Part shown: positions 1 to 8,617 of the stretch, in pieces
How positions within the stretch are numbered: the stretch's first letter is position 1
Layout: each line of letters opens with the position of its first letter
Source: 20CM-2-55-15 sp964633285
GTDB lineage: Bacteria; Acidobacteriota; Terriglobia; 20CM-2-55-15
NCBI GenBank assembly: GCA_964633285.1
Contig: CAZWGA010000002.1
Span: 1 to 64,000, forward strand
Reading direction: 5' to 3'
Length of the DNA stretch: 64,000 nucleotides
Notes under the pieces: generated by a model
Told to the model about the DNA's origin: nothing
The model's input: only the letters and a program-made list of their open reading frames with translations
Databases searched by the model: none
Program-made: the position numbers and the translations under genes

Positions 1-69
1 AGCGGGAAAAGACTGCTAGTGCCAGACCTAACCACGATCAGGAGGCTACACATCGGGAAAAAGACCTAA

Positions 70-1122
70 ATCTTCCCGGCGATGCCTTCAATGAAACTCA
101 TCGTGGACACGTTGGAGTTTGGAACCCTGCACGTTCCGCAGTGGAACACGATATCGATCAGCGGCTATCACATTCGCGAAGCGGGTTCGACCGCATTGCA
201 GGAGCTTGCGTTCACGCTTTACGACGGCATCGAATACATCGAATGGGCGCGAAGAGCCGGCCTGGATGTCGATGAATTCGCGCCGCGGCTCTCTTTCTTT
301 TTTAACGCGCACAACGACCTCTTCGAGGAGATCGCGAAATACCGCGCCGCGCGGAAGATCTGGTACAAAGTCATGACCGGGCGGTTTGCCTGCAGGAATC
401 CGCGATCGGCAATGATGCGCTTTCATACGCAAACCGCCGGCTGTTCGCTGACGGCGCAACAGCCGTACAACAACATTGTTCGTGTTGCGATCCAGGGATT
501 GGCCGCCGTCCTCGGCGGAACCCAGTCGCTCCACACAAACTCCCTCGACGAGACACTCGCGCTGCCGACCGAACATGCCGCGCGCATCGCGCTTCGCACG
601 CAGCAGATCATCGCTCACGAAACAGGCATCGCGAACACTGCCGATCCGTTCGGAGGATCGTATTTCCTCGAGCGGCTCACGCTGGATATGGAAAAGGACT
701 GCTGGGAATACTTCGACCGGCTCGATGCCATGGGAGGAATGGTTGCCGCCATCGAGAAAGGATTCCCGCAGCGTGAAATCCAGGACGCTTCGTACGAATA
801 TCAGAAGGCGATCGAGAAAAAAGAAAAGATCATCGTCGGCGTCAATGAATTCGTCATGGAGAACGAACCTCCAATCGATATTCTTCTCATCGATGAATCC
901 GTCACCCATCGCCAAATCGAGCAACTCCGTAAACTGCGGGAATCACGCGATAACGGCCGGGTTCGTACGGCACTCGAGACTTTGCGCAGCGCAGCGGTTT
1001 CACATCGGGAGAATATGATGCCTTACATTCTCGATTGCGTCCGGGCCTACGGCACCCTTGGCGAAATCTGCGACGAGCTTCGCGCCGTTTACGGCGTCTA
1101 CGAGGAACCTTCATTTTCATGA
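70..1122 (+). CDS. B12-dependent acyl-CoA mutase, large (catalytic) subunit, 5' end missing
   Basis: C-terminal part of the TIM-barrel subunit of a methylmalonyl-CoA mutase-family enzyme, which rearranges acyl-CoA carbon skeletons with adenosylcobalamin. Seen: the family blocks SGYHIREAG (its His matches the active-site His of methylmalonyl-CoA mutase), GGTQSLHTN and ADPFGGSY. About 350 codons are present, against roughly 520-560 in whole subunits, and there is no C-terminal B12 domain because that is the next gene. Similarity runs upstream through I-F-P at base 70, where an in-frame TAA (67-69) stands at a normally conserved Tyr. The first internal ATG is at 82, but it is unlikely to be the true start. 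The residues that separate methylmalonyl-, isobutyryl- and hydroxyisobutyryl-CoA mutases lie outside the window, so the substrate is open. It overlaps the next gene by ATGA. Confidence 0.85.
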   Translation: MFPAMPSMKLIVDTLEFGTLHVPQWNTISISGYHIREAGSTALQELAFTLYDGIEYIEWARRAGLDVDEFAPRLSFFFNAHNDLFEEIAKYRAARKIWYKVMTGRFACRNPRSAMMRFHTQTAGCSLTAQQPYNNIVRVAIQGLAAVLGGTQSLHTNSLDETLALPTEHAARIALRTQQIIAHETGIANTADPFGGSYFLERLTLDMEKDCWEYFDRLDAMGGMVAAIEKGFPQREIQDASYEYQKAIEKKEKIIVGVNEFVMENEPPIDILLIDESVTHRQIEQLRKLRESRDNGRVRTALETLRSAAVSHRENMMPYILDCVRAYGTLGEICDELRAVYGVYEEPSFS

Positions 1123-1520
1123 ACGGGAAAATCCGCGTTGTCGTCGCCAAACCCGGACTCGATGGACACGATCGCGGAGCTAAAGTGATCGCGCGAGCGT
1201 TTCGAGACGCGGGCTTCGAAGTGATCTACACGGGGCTCAGGCAAACACCCGAACAGGTCGTCAACGCCGCTCTTCAGGAGGATGCGGATGTCATCGGGAT
1301 TTCCGTCCTCTCCGGAGCGCACATGACTCTGTGCCCGCGAATCACCGAATTGATGAAGAAGGAAGGGCTCGATGACGTTCTGGTTGTGGTCGGAGGTATC
1401 ATTCCGGATCAGGACATCCCGAAACTGAAGGAATGCGGTGTGTCGGAAATCTTTCAACCGGGCGCATCGACGGAAGACATTATCGAGTACATCCGAACAC
1501 ATGTGCGAAAGAAGGATTGA
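1119..1520 (+). CDS. B12-binding small subunit of acyl-CoA mutase
   Basis: 133-residue cobalamin-binding Rossmann-like subunit that partners the preceding catalytic subunit. The full B12 signature is visible: D15-x-H17-x-x-G20 (H17 is the lower axial cobalt ligand), S62-V-L64 and G92-G93. Its length fits the free small subunits of split methylmalonyl-, isobutyryl- or hydroxyisobutyryl-CoA mutases (about 130-150 residues). ATG 1119 overlaps the stop of the large subunit (ATGA), which implies coupled translation. It sits at the front of a leucine-degradation gene set, although leucine breakdown itself does not need a mutase. It may serve valine, isoleucine or propionate carbon. Confidence 0.93.
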   Translation: MNGKIRVVVAKPGLDGHDRGAKVIARAFRDAGFEVIYTGLRQTPEQVVNAALQEDADVIGISVLSGAHMTLCPRITELMKKEGLDDVLVVVGGIIPDQDIPKLKECGVSEIFQPGASTEDIIEYIRTHVRKKD

Positions 1521-1550
1521 AGAATACTTCCCTCAGGCGCCGGGCATTTC

Positions 1551-3122
1551 ATGATCGATGCGGAATCCAATCGCGCGGCTATGCAGGAGATGGTCGCGAA
1601 CCTCCGATCGCGGCTCGACACGGTCAGGAAAGGCGGCGGCGACGCGGCTGTCAAACGTCACCAAGAACGCGGAAAGATGTTCGTCCGCGAGCGAATCGAT
1701 GCCGTCATCGATCCTGGAACTCCTTTCCTTGAATTCAGCGCTCTCGCCGCAAACGCCATGTACGATGACGAAGCTCCGTGCGCTGGAATCGTTACAGGCA
1801 TCGGGATGGTTCAGGGACATCAGACGGTCATCGTTGCGAATGACGCCACCGTCAAAGGCGGAACGTATTTTCCGATCACTGTCAAAAAGCATCTCCGGGC
1901 GCAGGAAATTGCCATGCAGAATCATCTCGGCTGTCTCTACCTTGTCGATTCCGGAGGCGCATTCCTTCCGCTTCAGGCGGAAGTATTCCCGGACCGCGAA
2001 CACTTCGGAAGGATCTTCTACAACCAGGCTCGAATGTCGGCGGCGGGACTCTACCAGGTGGCTGCGGTTCTTGGATCCTGCACGGCCGGCGGGGCGTACG
2101 TTCCGGCCATGAGCGATGAAGCGATCATTGTACGGAATCAGGGCACCATCTTTCTCGGCGGCCCGCCGCTGGTCAAAGCGGCGACGGGAGAAGAGGTCAC
2201 TGCGGAAGAATTGGGCGGCGCCGATGTGCATTGCCGCATATCGGGTGTGGCGGATCACTACGCGCAGAATGATGCCGACGCGCTCCGGATTGCCCGCGAA
2301 ATCTTTCGATCGATACCGCAAACGAAGAAGCCGGTCTCAAATGCGCCACCCGAAGACCCGCAGCACGATCCGAAGGAGATTTACGACATCATCCCGCGCG
2401 ATCCCAAAAAGGCCTACGATGTTCGGGAGATCATCTACCGGATCGTCGATGCGAGCTGGTTTCATGAATTCAAAGCGCTGTATGGACAAACAGTCGTGTG
2501 CGGGTTCGCGCGAATCTGGGGCTACACGGTTGGAATCATCGGCAACAACGGAGTTCTTTTTTCCGAGAGCGCGCTCAAGGCGACCCACTTCATCGAACTG
2601 TGCGCGCAGCGCAACATCCCTCTGGTGTTTTTACAAAACATCACCGGGTTCATCGTGGGAAAACAATTCGAACATCGTGGCATCGCAAAAGACGGCGCAA
2701 AGATGGTCAACGCTGTCGCGAATGCCTCGGTTCCGAAATTCACGGTGATCATCGGCGGGTCGTACGGCGCCGGAAATTACGGGATGTGCGGGCGGGCCTA
2801 TGCGCCGCGCCAGCTCTGGATGTGGCCGAATGCAAGAATCTCCGTGATGGGTGGCGAGCAGGCCGCGCAGGTTCTGCTTCAGGTGAAAATGGACCAGCTT
2901 CGAGGTCAGAACAAAACGATGCCGGAGGCGGAACAGAAGGAATTCATGAAACCCACGCTGGATAAGTATGAAGAAGAGGGCAATGCGTATTACAGTACGG
3001 CACGGCTTTGGGACGACGGCGTCATCGATCCGGCGGACACGCGGATGGTGCTCGCTCTCGGCATTTCAGCCGCAATGAATGCGGCGCAACCGGAAACAAG
3101 GTTCGGCGTTTTCCGGATGTAG
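1551..3122 (+). CDS. mccB: Methylcrotonyl-CoA carboxylase, carboxyltransferase (beta) subunit
   Basis: 523-residue crotonase-fold carboxyltransferase that moves CO2 from carboxybiotin to 3-methylcrotonyl-CoA in leucine degradation, in the cytoplasm. The stretches NDATVKGGTYFPITVKKHL and LQAEVFPDREHFGRIFYNQA are typical of methylcrotonyl- rather than propionyl-CoA carboxylase beta chains. The second half has the GGSYGAGNYGMCGRAY block of the carboxyltransferase C-domain. Length is normal (about 535). The biotin carboxylase, biotin carrier, hydratase and HMG-CoA lyase follow on the same strand. Geranyl-CoA or another acyl-CoA is an alternative substrate, but the neighbours favour leucine catabolism. 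Confidence 0.93.
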   Translation: MIDAESNRAAMQEMVANLRSRLDTVRKGGGDAAVKRHQERGKMFVRERIDAVIDPGTPFLEFSALAANAMYDDEAPCAGIVTGIGMVQGHQTVIVANDATVKGGTYFPITVKKHLRAQEIAMQNHLGCLYLVDSGGAFLPLQAEVFPDREHFGRIFYNQARMSAAGLYQVAAVLGSCTAGGAYVPAMSDEAIIVRNQGTIFLGGPPLVKAATGEEVTAEELGGADVHCRISGVADHYAQNDADALRIAREIFRSIPQTKKPVSNAPPEDPQHDPKEIYDIIPRDPKKAYDVREIIYRIVDASWFHEFKALYGQTVVCGFARIWGYTVGIIGNNGVLFSESALKATHFIELCAQRNIPLVFLQNITGFIVGKQFEHRGIAKDGAKMVNAVANASVPKFTVIIGGSYGAGNYGMCGRAYAPRQLWMWPNARISVMGGEQAAQVLLQVKMDQLRGQNKTMPEAEQKEFMKPTLDKYEEEGNAYYSTARLWDDGVIDPADTRMVLALGISAAMNAAQPETRFGVFRM

Positions 3123-3129
3123 ACATCGC

Positions 3130-3964
3130 ATGTTAAAAGTCGACCTTCACAAACACGTCGCTTTTGTTACGTTGGACCGGCCCGACGTCCACAATGCCTT
3201 CAATGACGAACTGGTCAGGCTCGTCACCGAGACTTTCACGGAACTGGGCTCGCGCAGCGAAGTCCGGGTCATCGTGCTTGGCGGAAATGGAAAATCCTTT
3301 TGCGCAGGCGCCGATCTGAACTGGATGAAGCGGATGGTCCANNNNNNNNNNGGTCAAGTTTTCGAGGGAGAAAAATTTCGAGGAGGCGTGCAAGTTCGGG
3401 CGGAGGTACCTGGCGATCGCGCGATGTCCGAAGCCGGTCATCGCGCGTGTGCATGGCGCAGCGCTGGGAGGCGGCGCCGGGCTCGTTGCCGCGTGCGATA
3501 TTGCGATCGCGCTCGAGTCCGTTCAATTCGGCTTTACGGAAGTCAAACTCGGCATTATTCCGGGCATCATCTCTCCATTTGTCATTGCGCGCGTTGGTCC
3601 CGGAAGGGCGCGCGAATTCTTTATTACAGGTGAACGATTCCTTGCGCCCGTGGCGCTGAATATCGGACTGATCCAGCATGTGGCTTCGCATGAACTCGCG
3701 CTCGATGCGTTGATCGAGTCCAAGATTTCCCAGATTCTCACTTCCGCGCCATGTGCCATCGCAGCCGCGAAGGATCTGGTGTTTGGTGTCGCGGCTCGTG
3801 AACTTCAAAGCGCGCTGGAATTCGCAGCCGGAGCCATTGCGCAGGCGCGCGCGGGCAGCGAAGGCCAGGCCGGAATGCAGGCATTTCTCGATCGCCAAAA
3901 GCCACCCTGGATCGAGAAGGCGGAAAAGACCGAGAAGAACGACAAACCCGGCAACGGCAAATGA
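3130..3964 (+). CDS. liuC: Methylglutaconyl-CoA hydratase (enoyl-CoA hydratase family), interrupted by an assembly gap
   Basis: Crotonase-family hydratase, probably converting 3-methylglutaconyl-CoA to HMG-CoA. The N-terminal part reads in frame from ATG 3130 through CAGADLNWMKRMV. After the N run (3342-3351) the protein continues one frame over with KPVIARVHGAALGGGAGLVAA, the second oxyanion-hole block, to the stop at 3964. If GTC at 3337-3339 and GTC at 3353-3355 are the same codon, the two halves join as M-V-K-F-S and the frame is restored. I therefore read this as one intact gene damaged by scaffolding. The C-terminal tail is Lys-rich. The stop overlaps the next gene (ATGA). The ADLNWM motif is typical of methylglutaconyl-CoA hydratases. 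Confidence 0.85.
3342..3351. other. Assembly gap (10 N) inside the hydratase gene
   Basis: Ten Ns flanked by left end ...ATGGTCCA and right start GGTCAAG.... The flanks share GGTC. Deleting 16 bases (3340-3355) restores one continuous, well-aligned hydratase frame. The gap is probably a spurious fixed-length scaffold gap between contigs that overlap by a few bases. Confidence 0.95.
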
Positions 3965-5382
3965 TCCGCAAAGTTCTCATCGCGAATCGCGGAGAGATCG
4001 CCGTCCGTATTTCGCACTCGCTGCGCGAAATGGGAATCGTATGGTCGGCAGTCTTCACCGGGCCCGACGAAAACGCGCTTCACGTGCGCGTGGCGCCGGA
4101 AGCCGTCGCCATTCAAAGCTACCTCGACATCGATGAAATCATCCGCGCGGCGAAACATTCCGGCGCCGACGCGATCCATCCCGGTTACGGTTTTCTTTCG
4201 GAGAACGCTGCGCTGTCCGCAGCGTGCGAAGAGGCGGGGATCACCTTTATCGGTCCGCGGCCCGACACCATGCGTTCGATGGGCAACAAGCTGGAATCGA
4301 AACGCATCATGAAGAGTGCAGGCGTTCCTGTGGTTCCCATCTGGGACGTTCATCCGCCGGCTTCGGAATATCCCGTTCTGGTCAAAGCGGCCGGAGGCGG
4401 GGGCGGCAAGGGAATGCGGCTCGTCGAAAATCCGGGAGGTCTGGAGGATGCCATCGCGTCGGCTTCCCGGGAAGCGGAAGCTGCATTCGGTAACGGTGAG
4501 GTATTCATCGAAAAATACATTCGCTCGCCCCGGCATATCGAGTTCCAGATTCTGGGTGACAGCCACGGCAATTGCATTCATGTCTTGGAGCGGGAATGTT
4601 CGATTCAACGCCGGCATCAAAAAATAATCGAGGAGACGCCTTCAACCGCCTTGAAGCCTGCCATGCGTGAGCAAATGGGAGACGCCGCTGTTGCCGCGGC
4701 AAGCGCCGTGAATTACCGCGGCGCCGGAACGGTGGAGTTCATACTCGACGCCTCCGGACATTTCTATTTCCTTGAAATGAACACACGGCTGCAGGTCGAG
4801 CATCCCGTAACGGAAATGACCACCGGACTCGATCTCGTGCGGGAACAGGTGCGCATCGCGTCAGGTGAAAAACTCTCTGTTGTGCAGTCGAATCTCCGTC
4901 AAATGGGGCACGCTATCGAATGCCGCATCTACGCGGAAGTCGCGGAGGAACGCTTCCGGCCCTCGACAGGAAAGGTCGAAATCTACGAACCGCCCTGCGG
5001 GCCCGGGATTCGGCTCGACAGCGGCATCGATCGAGGATCTGCGGTCACCTATCATTTCGATCCGTTGCTCGCAAAACTCATTGCATGGGCGCCTTCGCGC
5101 TCTGCCGCGATCGAACGCATGAAACGCGCGCTCGATGATTTCGCAATCCTGGGAGTTCGCAACAATATCGAGTTTCTTCGCCGGGTGATTTCGACGTCCG
5201 ATTTTATCGATGGCAAACTCGACACAGGCTTCCTCGAGCGGCATCGTGAACTGTTCGAGGTTCCGGCGGATTCACCTGATGAGGTCCTCCTCATCGCCTC
5301 GCTCGGACGCGAGATGTCCGGCAACAGTGCGAGTCCCTCGATTACCGACGTCTGGACTTCAGGCCCCTGGCGCAACTCATGA
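3961..5382 (+). CDS. mccA: Biotin carboxylase subunit of methylcrotonyl-CoA carboxylase
   Basis: 473-residue ATP-grasp biotin carboxylase that carboxylates biotin with ATP and bicarbonate. Visible motifs: the N-terminal KVLIANRGEIAVR, HPGYGFLSEN, the glycine-rich ATP loop AAGGGGGKGM, ERECSIQRRHQK, FLEMNTRLQVEHPVTE, and the C-terminal domain. Methylcrotonyl-CoA carboxylase alpha chains are normally about 650 residues with the biotin carrier fused at the C-terminus. Here the chain stops before that domain, which is encoded by the next, overlapping gene. ATG 3961 overlaps the hydratase stop (ATGA). The neighbours point to 3-methylcrotonyl-CoA as the substrate of the complex, though a general acyl-CoA carboxylase cannot be excluded. 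Confidence 0.92.
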   Translation: MIRKVLIANRGEIAVRISHSLREMGIVWSAVFTGPDENALHVRVAPEAVAIQSYLDIDEIIRAAKHSGADAIHPGYGFLSENAALSAACEEAGITFIGPRPDTMRSMGNKLESKRIMKSAGVPVVPIWDVHPPASEYPVLVKAAGGGGGKGMRLVENPGGLEDAIASASREAEAAFGNGEVFIEKYIRSPRHIEFQILGDSHGNCIHVLERECSIQRRHQKIIEETPSTALKPAMREQMGDAAVAAASAVNYRGAGTVEFILDASGHFYFLEMNTRLQVEHPVTEMTTGLDLVREQVRIASGEKLSVVQSNLRQMGHAIECRIYAEVAEERFRPSTGKVEIYEPPCGPGIRLDSGIDRGSAVTYHFDPLLAKLIAWAPSRSAAIERMKRALDDFAILGVRNNIEFLRRVISTSDFIDGKLDTGFLERHRELFEVPADSPDEVLLIASLGREMSGNSASPSITDVWTSGPWRNS

Positions 5383-5777
5383 CCTTTCGCGGACTCTCTT
5401 ACAGACTGATTGACCGCGATCACATCGAAATCTCAGGCCGCCGCCATCGTTTCTATGTCGTCAACAAAGGCGATGCGGTCACCGTGTGGCTCGATGGGCG
5501 GACGTACGAGGTTGGCAGCTCCGCCGCTTCGCCTGCACATCACTCTGCCGCTGTCGCGAACGGTGAAGTCTCCGCCATCATGCCCGGCAAAATTCTTCGC
5601 GTCGACGTCTCGGTCGGCGATGCGGTTTCCGAAAAACAGACACTCGCCATCATGGAATCCATGAAAATGGAAACCGCCCTCATCGCGCCTGTATCCGGCC
5701 GCGTCTCCGAGATTCATTGTCAGCCGGGACAGATTGTCGAAATGGGCGAAGTGTTGATTGTGATAGCGGACGCGTAA
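5379..5777 (+). CDS. Separate biotin carboxyl carrier protein (BCCP domain)
   Basis: 132-residue protein with a C-terminal biotinyl-lipoyl domain (about residues 62-132). The biotinylation motif is E93-S-M95-K96-M97, with K96 as the biotin site. The first ~60 residues resemble the linker domain that precedes the carrier domain in fused methylcrotonyl-CoA carboxylase alpha chains. ATG 5379 overlaps the biotin carboxylase stop (ATGA). The pair therefore looks like a normally fused alpha chain split in two by one frame change at the overlap. The carrier shuttles carboxybiotin between the 3961-5382 and 1551-3122 products. Confidence 0.92.
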   Translation: MTFRGLSYRLIDRDHIEISGRRHRFYVVNKGDAVTVWLDGRTYEVGSSAASPAHHSAAVANGEVSAIMPGKILRVDVSVGDAVSEKQTLAIMESMKMETALIAPVSGRVSEIHCQPGQIVEMGEVLIVIADA

Positions 5778-5786
5778 CCGCAACAT

Positions 5787-5795
5787 TGCTAAAAT
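5787..5795 (+). promoter_or_regulatory. Extended -10 promoter directly before HMG-CoA lyase
   Basis: TGC-TAAAAT, with TAAAAT at 5790-5795. The start codon of the next gene lies six bases downstream, so a transcript starting ~7 bases after the -10 would begin at the ATG itself. No good -35 is visible, as is common with an extended -10. It would be an internal promoter within the catabolic run. Confidence 0.45.
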
Positions 5796-5801
5796 GCATT
5801 C

Positions 5802-6692
5802 ATGGCTTTGCCGGCGGCAGTACGAATTGTGGAAGTGGGACCGAGGGATGGACTTCAGAACGAAGCGAAGACCGTACCCACCGCGAACAAAGCGGAATTC
5901 ATCAGGCTGCTGACTCTGGCCGGCCTTCGAGAAATCGAAGTCGCTTCGTTTGTACATCCGAAATGGATCCCACAGCTCGCGGATGCCCGGGAACTCATTC
6001 AACAGCTCGAACCGAATTCAAATGCGAGGTACGCGGCGCTTGTACCGAACATGAAAGGACTCGAAAGAGCGATCGAGAGCGGCATTCGAAGGATTGCCGT
6101 CTTCACGGCGGCCTCCGAAACATTTAATCGCAAAAACATCAACATGGGGATTCGCGAGTCGATTGATGCGTTCAAACCCGTTGTCGATCGGGCTTTGAAG
6201 GAAGGCATGTCGGTCCGTGGATATGTTTCGACGTGTTTTGTTTGCCCTTATGAAGGCGCGATTGCGAAAGAGAAAGCCGGAGACGTCGCCCGCGCGCTTT
6301 TCGACCTCGGTGTGGATGAAGTCTCGATCGGCGATACGATCGGCGCGGCAACGCCTAGAGATGTCGAGACTGCGGGATCGTATCTGCTCCAGCACTTCCC
6401 CGCTCAGACTCTGGCGATGCATTTCCACGACACCTACGGAATGGCCGTGGCGAATGTCTATCAATCGCTCCAGATGGGATTCACCATATTTGACAGTTCT
6501 GCGGGCGGCCTCGGCGGCTGCCCTTATGCACCAGGCGCCTCGGGCAATCTCGCGACCGAGGATCTTCTCTATTTGCTGGACAGGTTGGGAATCGAAACCG
6601 GAGTCTCATTGAACCTCATCCGGGCCGCATCGCGCTTCATCGCAAACGAATTGTCGCGCGATCTTCCATCACGCGTGTTGAAAGTGTCCTGA
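5802..6692 (+). CDS. mvaB: Hydroxymethylglutaryl-CoA lyase
   Basis: 296-residue DRE-TIM barrel enzyme that splits HMG-CoA into acetyl-CoA and acetoacetate, the last step of leucine degradation. Seen: EVGPRDGLQNE at the N-terminus (metal and catalytic Arg-Asp), CFVCPYEG, the metal-binding HFHDTYG, and GGLGGCPYAPGASGN, which carries the mobile-loop catalytic Cys. Length matches the family (about 300). It follows the carrier gene after 24 bases containing a candidate promoter. Its stop overlaps the next start by one base (TGATG). Context and motifs agree, so the assignment is secure. Confidence 0.95.
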   Translation: MALPAAVRIVEVGPRDGLQNEAKTVPTANKAEFIRLLTLAGLREIEVASFVHPKWIPQLADARELIQQLEPNSNARYAALVPNMKGLERAIESGIRRIAVFTAASETFNRKNINMGIRESIDAFKPVVDRALKEGMSVRGYVSTCFVCPYEGAIAKEKAGDVARALFDLGVDEVSIGDTIGAATPRDVETAGSYLLQHFPAQTLAMHFHDTYGMAVANVYQSLQMGFTIFDSSAGGLGGCPYAPGASGNLATEDLLYLLDRLGIETGVSLNLIRAASRFIANELSRDLPSRVLKVS

Positions 6693-7096
6693 TGCCTCAC
6701 ATCACCTTGAGCCGATTTCGAGTTCGATATGCGGAAACCGATCAGATGGGAATGGTCTATTACGCGAACTATCTGGTCTGGATGGAGGTCGGCCGCACCG
6801 ACTTCTGCCGCGAATGCGGATTCAACTATCGCGAACTTGAACGTGAAGAAAAGGCCTACCTCGCCGTTGCCGAGGCCCATTGCCGCTATCGTGCGCCGGC
6901 GCGATACGACGACGAGATTATCGTCGAAACCGAAATGACTCGGCTCAAGAGCCGGGTTGTGGAGTTTGTGTATCGCATCAAAACCGGAGAGAAGCTGCTG
7001 GCGGAGGGGCACACCGTGCACGTTGTGATCGGTGACGATGGAAAACCACGGGCCATGCCGGATCGATACTTCGAGCTTCTCAAACAAGTCGTATGA
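6692..7096 (+). CDS. YbgC/4-hydroxybenzoyl-CoA thioesterase-like acyl-CoA thioesterase
   Basis: 134-residue single hotdog-fold thioesterase. The 4HBT active-site segment is at the N-terminus: YAETDQMGMVYYANYLVWME, with the catalytic Asp at residue 17. Such enzymes hydrolyse short- or medium-chain acyl-CoAs to free CoA. It is squeezed between mvaB (one-base overlap) and hutH (ATGA overlap), so it is co-transcribed with both pathways. A housekeeping role in relieving CoA sequestration during leucine catabolism is plausible but inferred. The acyl substrate cannot be read from the sequence. Confidence 0.85.
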   Translation: MPHITLSRFRVRYAETDQMGMVYYANYLVWMEVGRTDFCRECGFNYRELEREEKAYLAVAEAHCRYRAPARYDDEIIVETEMTRLKSRVVEFVYRIKTGEKLLAEGHTVHVVIGDDGKPRAMPDRYFELLKQVV

Positions 7097-8613
7097 TTAC
7101 TGCAATGCGTCCGCTACTCCTCGACGGCGAAAGTCTGACGCTCGACAACGTGCATGAGGTTGCATTCGAGCGGCGGCGCGTCGAACTGGCTCCAAAGGCC
7201 GCGCAAAATATGTCTCGATCTCGCGCGGTGATCGATTCGATCGTCAATCAGGATCGAGCGGTCTACGGCGTTTCCACAGGATTCGGCAAACTCTCCGACG
7301 TTCACATCGGCCGCGAACAGATCACACCGCTTCAACACAATCTCGTGCGCAGCCATGCCGTGGGCCTTGGCGATCCTCTCAGTCATGAAGAAGTCCGGGC
7401 GCTGATGCTTTTGCGTGCGAATGTGCTCGCAAAAGGATTATCGGGAGCACGGCCCGTCGTCGCCGACCGGTTGTGCGACTTGCTCAATCATCACGTGTAT
7501 CCGGTAATTCCCTGCCGCGGCAGCGTGGGCGCAAGTGGAGATCTGGCGCCGCTGGCGCATCTCGCCCTCGTGCTCATTGGTGAAGGAGAAGTCTTCAGCG
7601 CTTCCGCAAAGATCACCGGGCGGGAGGCGTTTGAAGGCATCGGAGTGCAGCCGCTGAGCCTTCAGGCCAAGGAAGGTCTCGCGCTTCTCAACGGTACACA
7701 GGCGACGCTAGCCGTGGGAGTCATCGGATGGAGACGCGCGAAACATTTACTTGATATGGCGGATCTCGCAGGAGCCATGTCTCTCGAAGCTCTGAAAGGA
7801 TCACATGCCGCTTTCGATCCACGCATTCATCAAGCCAGGCCGCAGCGTGGCCAGATGGAAGTGGCGGCCAGGCTGCTGCGCCTTCTCGACGGCAGCGAAA
7901 TCAGGGAATCTCACGTGGATTGCGGACGTATTCAGGATGCGTACAGCCTGCGTTGCATGCCTCAGGTTCATGGCCCTGCGCGTGAATGCTTCGAGTACGT
8001 TCGCGGTGTCGCGGCAATAGAGATCAACAGCGCCACCGACAATCCTCTTGTCTTCGCCGAGTCCGGAGAAGTGATCTCGGGCGGAAACTTTCACGGACAA
8101 TCTCTCGGACTCGCATGCGACTTCATGAGCATTTCCCTCTCGATCCTTGCGAACATCTCGGAACGCCGTATTGAACGCCTGCTCAATCCTGAATATGGCG
8201 ACTTGCCGCCGTTTCTTGCCGATCAACCTGGACTGAACTCCGGATTCATGATCGCTCAGGTTGCAGCCGCAGCCCTCGCAAGTGAGAACAAGGTTCTTTC
8301 GCATCCCGCTTCAGTGGATTCGATACCGACATCGGGAAATAAGGAGGATCATGTTCCGATGGCGATGGGAGCCGCGCTGAAATTGAAACAGATCATCGCC
8401 AATGTCGAACGAATTCTCGCCATTGAATTCCTGTGCGGCGCCCAGGGTTTGGATCACTGGCGTCCGCTGAAACCGGGACGCACGGTGGAAACCGCATATC
8501 AATACATTCGAAAACAGATTCCACATGTTGATAAAGATCGTGTGCTGTCCGTGGACATCGAGAAAATGATTGGAATCATGAACGACACCGAATTTCTTCG
8601 ATTGGCGGAGTAA
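7093..8613 (+). CDS. hutH: Histidine ammonia-lyase
   Basis: 506-residue lyase converting L-histidine to trans-urocanate and ammonia. The Ala147-Ser148-Gly149 triad within GSVGASGDLAPLAH cyclises into the MIO electrophile. Tyr58 in VYGVSTGFG and the Asn-rich block INSATDNPLVF match the conserved active-site regions. Length is typical (about 510). ATG 7093 overlaps the thioesterase stop (ATGA), and urocanate hydratase starts four bases after the stop. First step of the complete histidine-to-glutamate route encoded here. Confidence 0.96.
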   Translation: MITAMRPLLLDGESLTLDNVHEVAFERRRVELAPKAAQNMSRSRAVIDSIVNQDRAVYGVSTGFGKLSDVHIGREQITPLQHNLVRSHAVGLGDPLSHEEVRALMLLRANVLAKGLSGARPVVADRLCDLLNHHVYPVIPCRGSVGASGDLAPLAHLALVLIGEGEVFSASAKITGREAFEGIGVQPLSLQAKEGLALLNGTQATLAVGVIGWRRAKHLLDMADLAGAMSLEALKGSHAAFDPRIHQARPQRGQMEVAARLLRLLDGSEIRESHVDCGRIQDAYSLRCMPQVHGPARECFEYVRGVAAIEINSATDNPLVFAESGEVISGGNFHGQSLGLACDFMSISLSILANISERRIERLLNPEYGDLPPFLADQPGLNSGFMIAQVAAAALASENKVLSHPASVDSIPTSGNKEDHVPMAMGAALKLKQIIANVERILAIEFLCGAQGLDHWRPLKPGRTVETAYQYIRKQIPHVDKDRVLSVDIEKMIGIMNDTEFLRLAE

Positions 8614-8617
8614 CGGA

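Noticed and set aside
3079..3633. Reading the hydratase region as a frameshifted pseudogene
   Set aside because: The frame change coincides exactly with the N run and is repaired by collapsing duplicated flanking bases.
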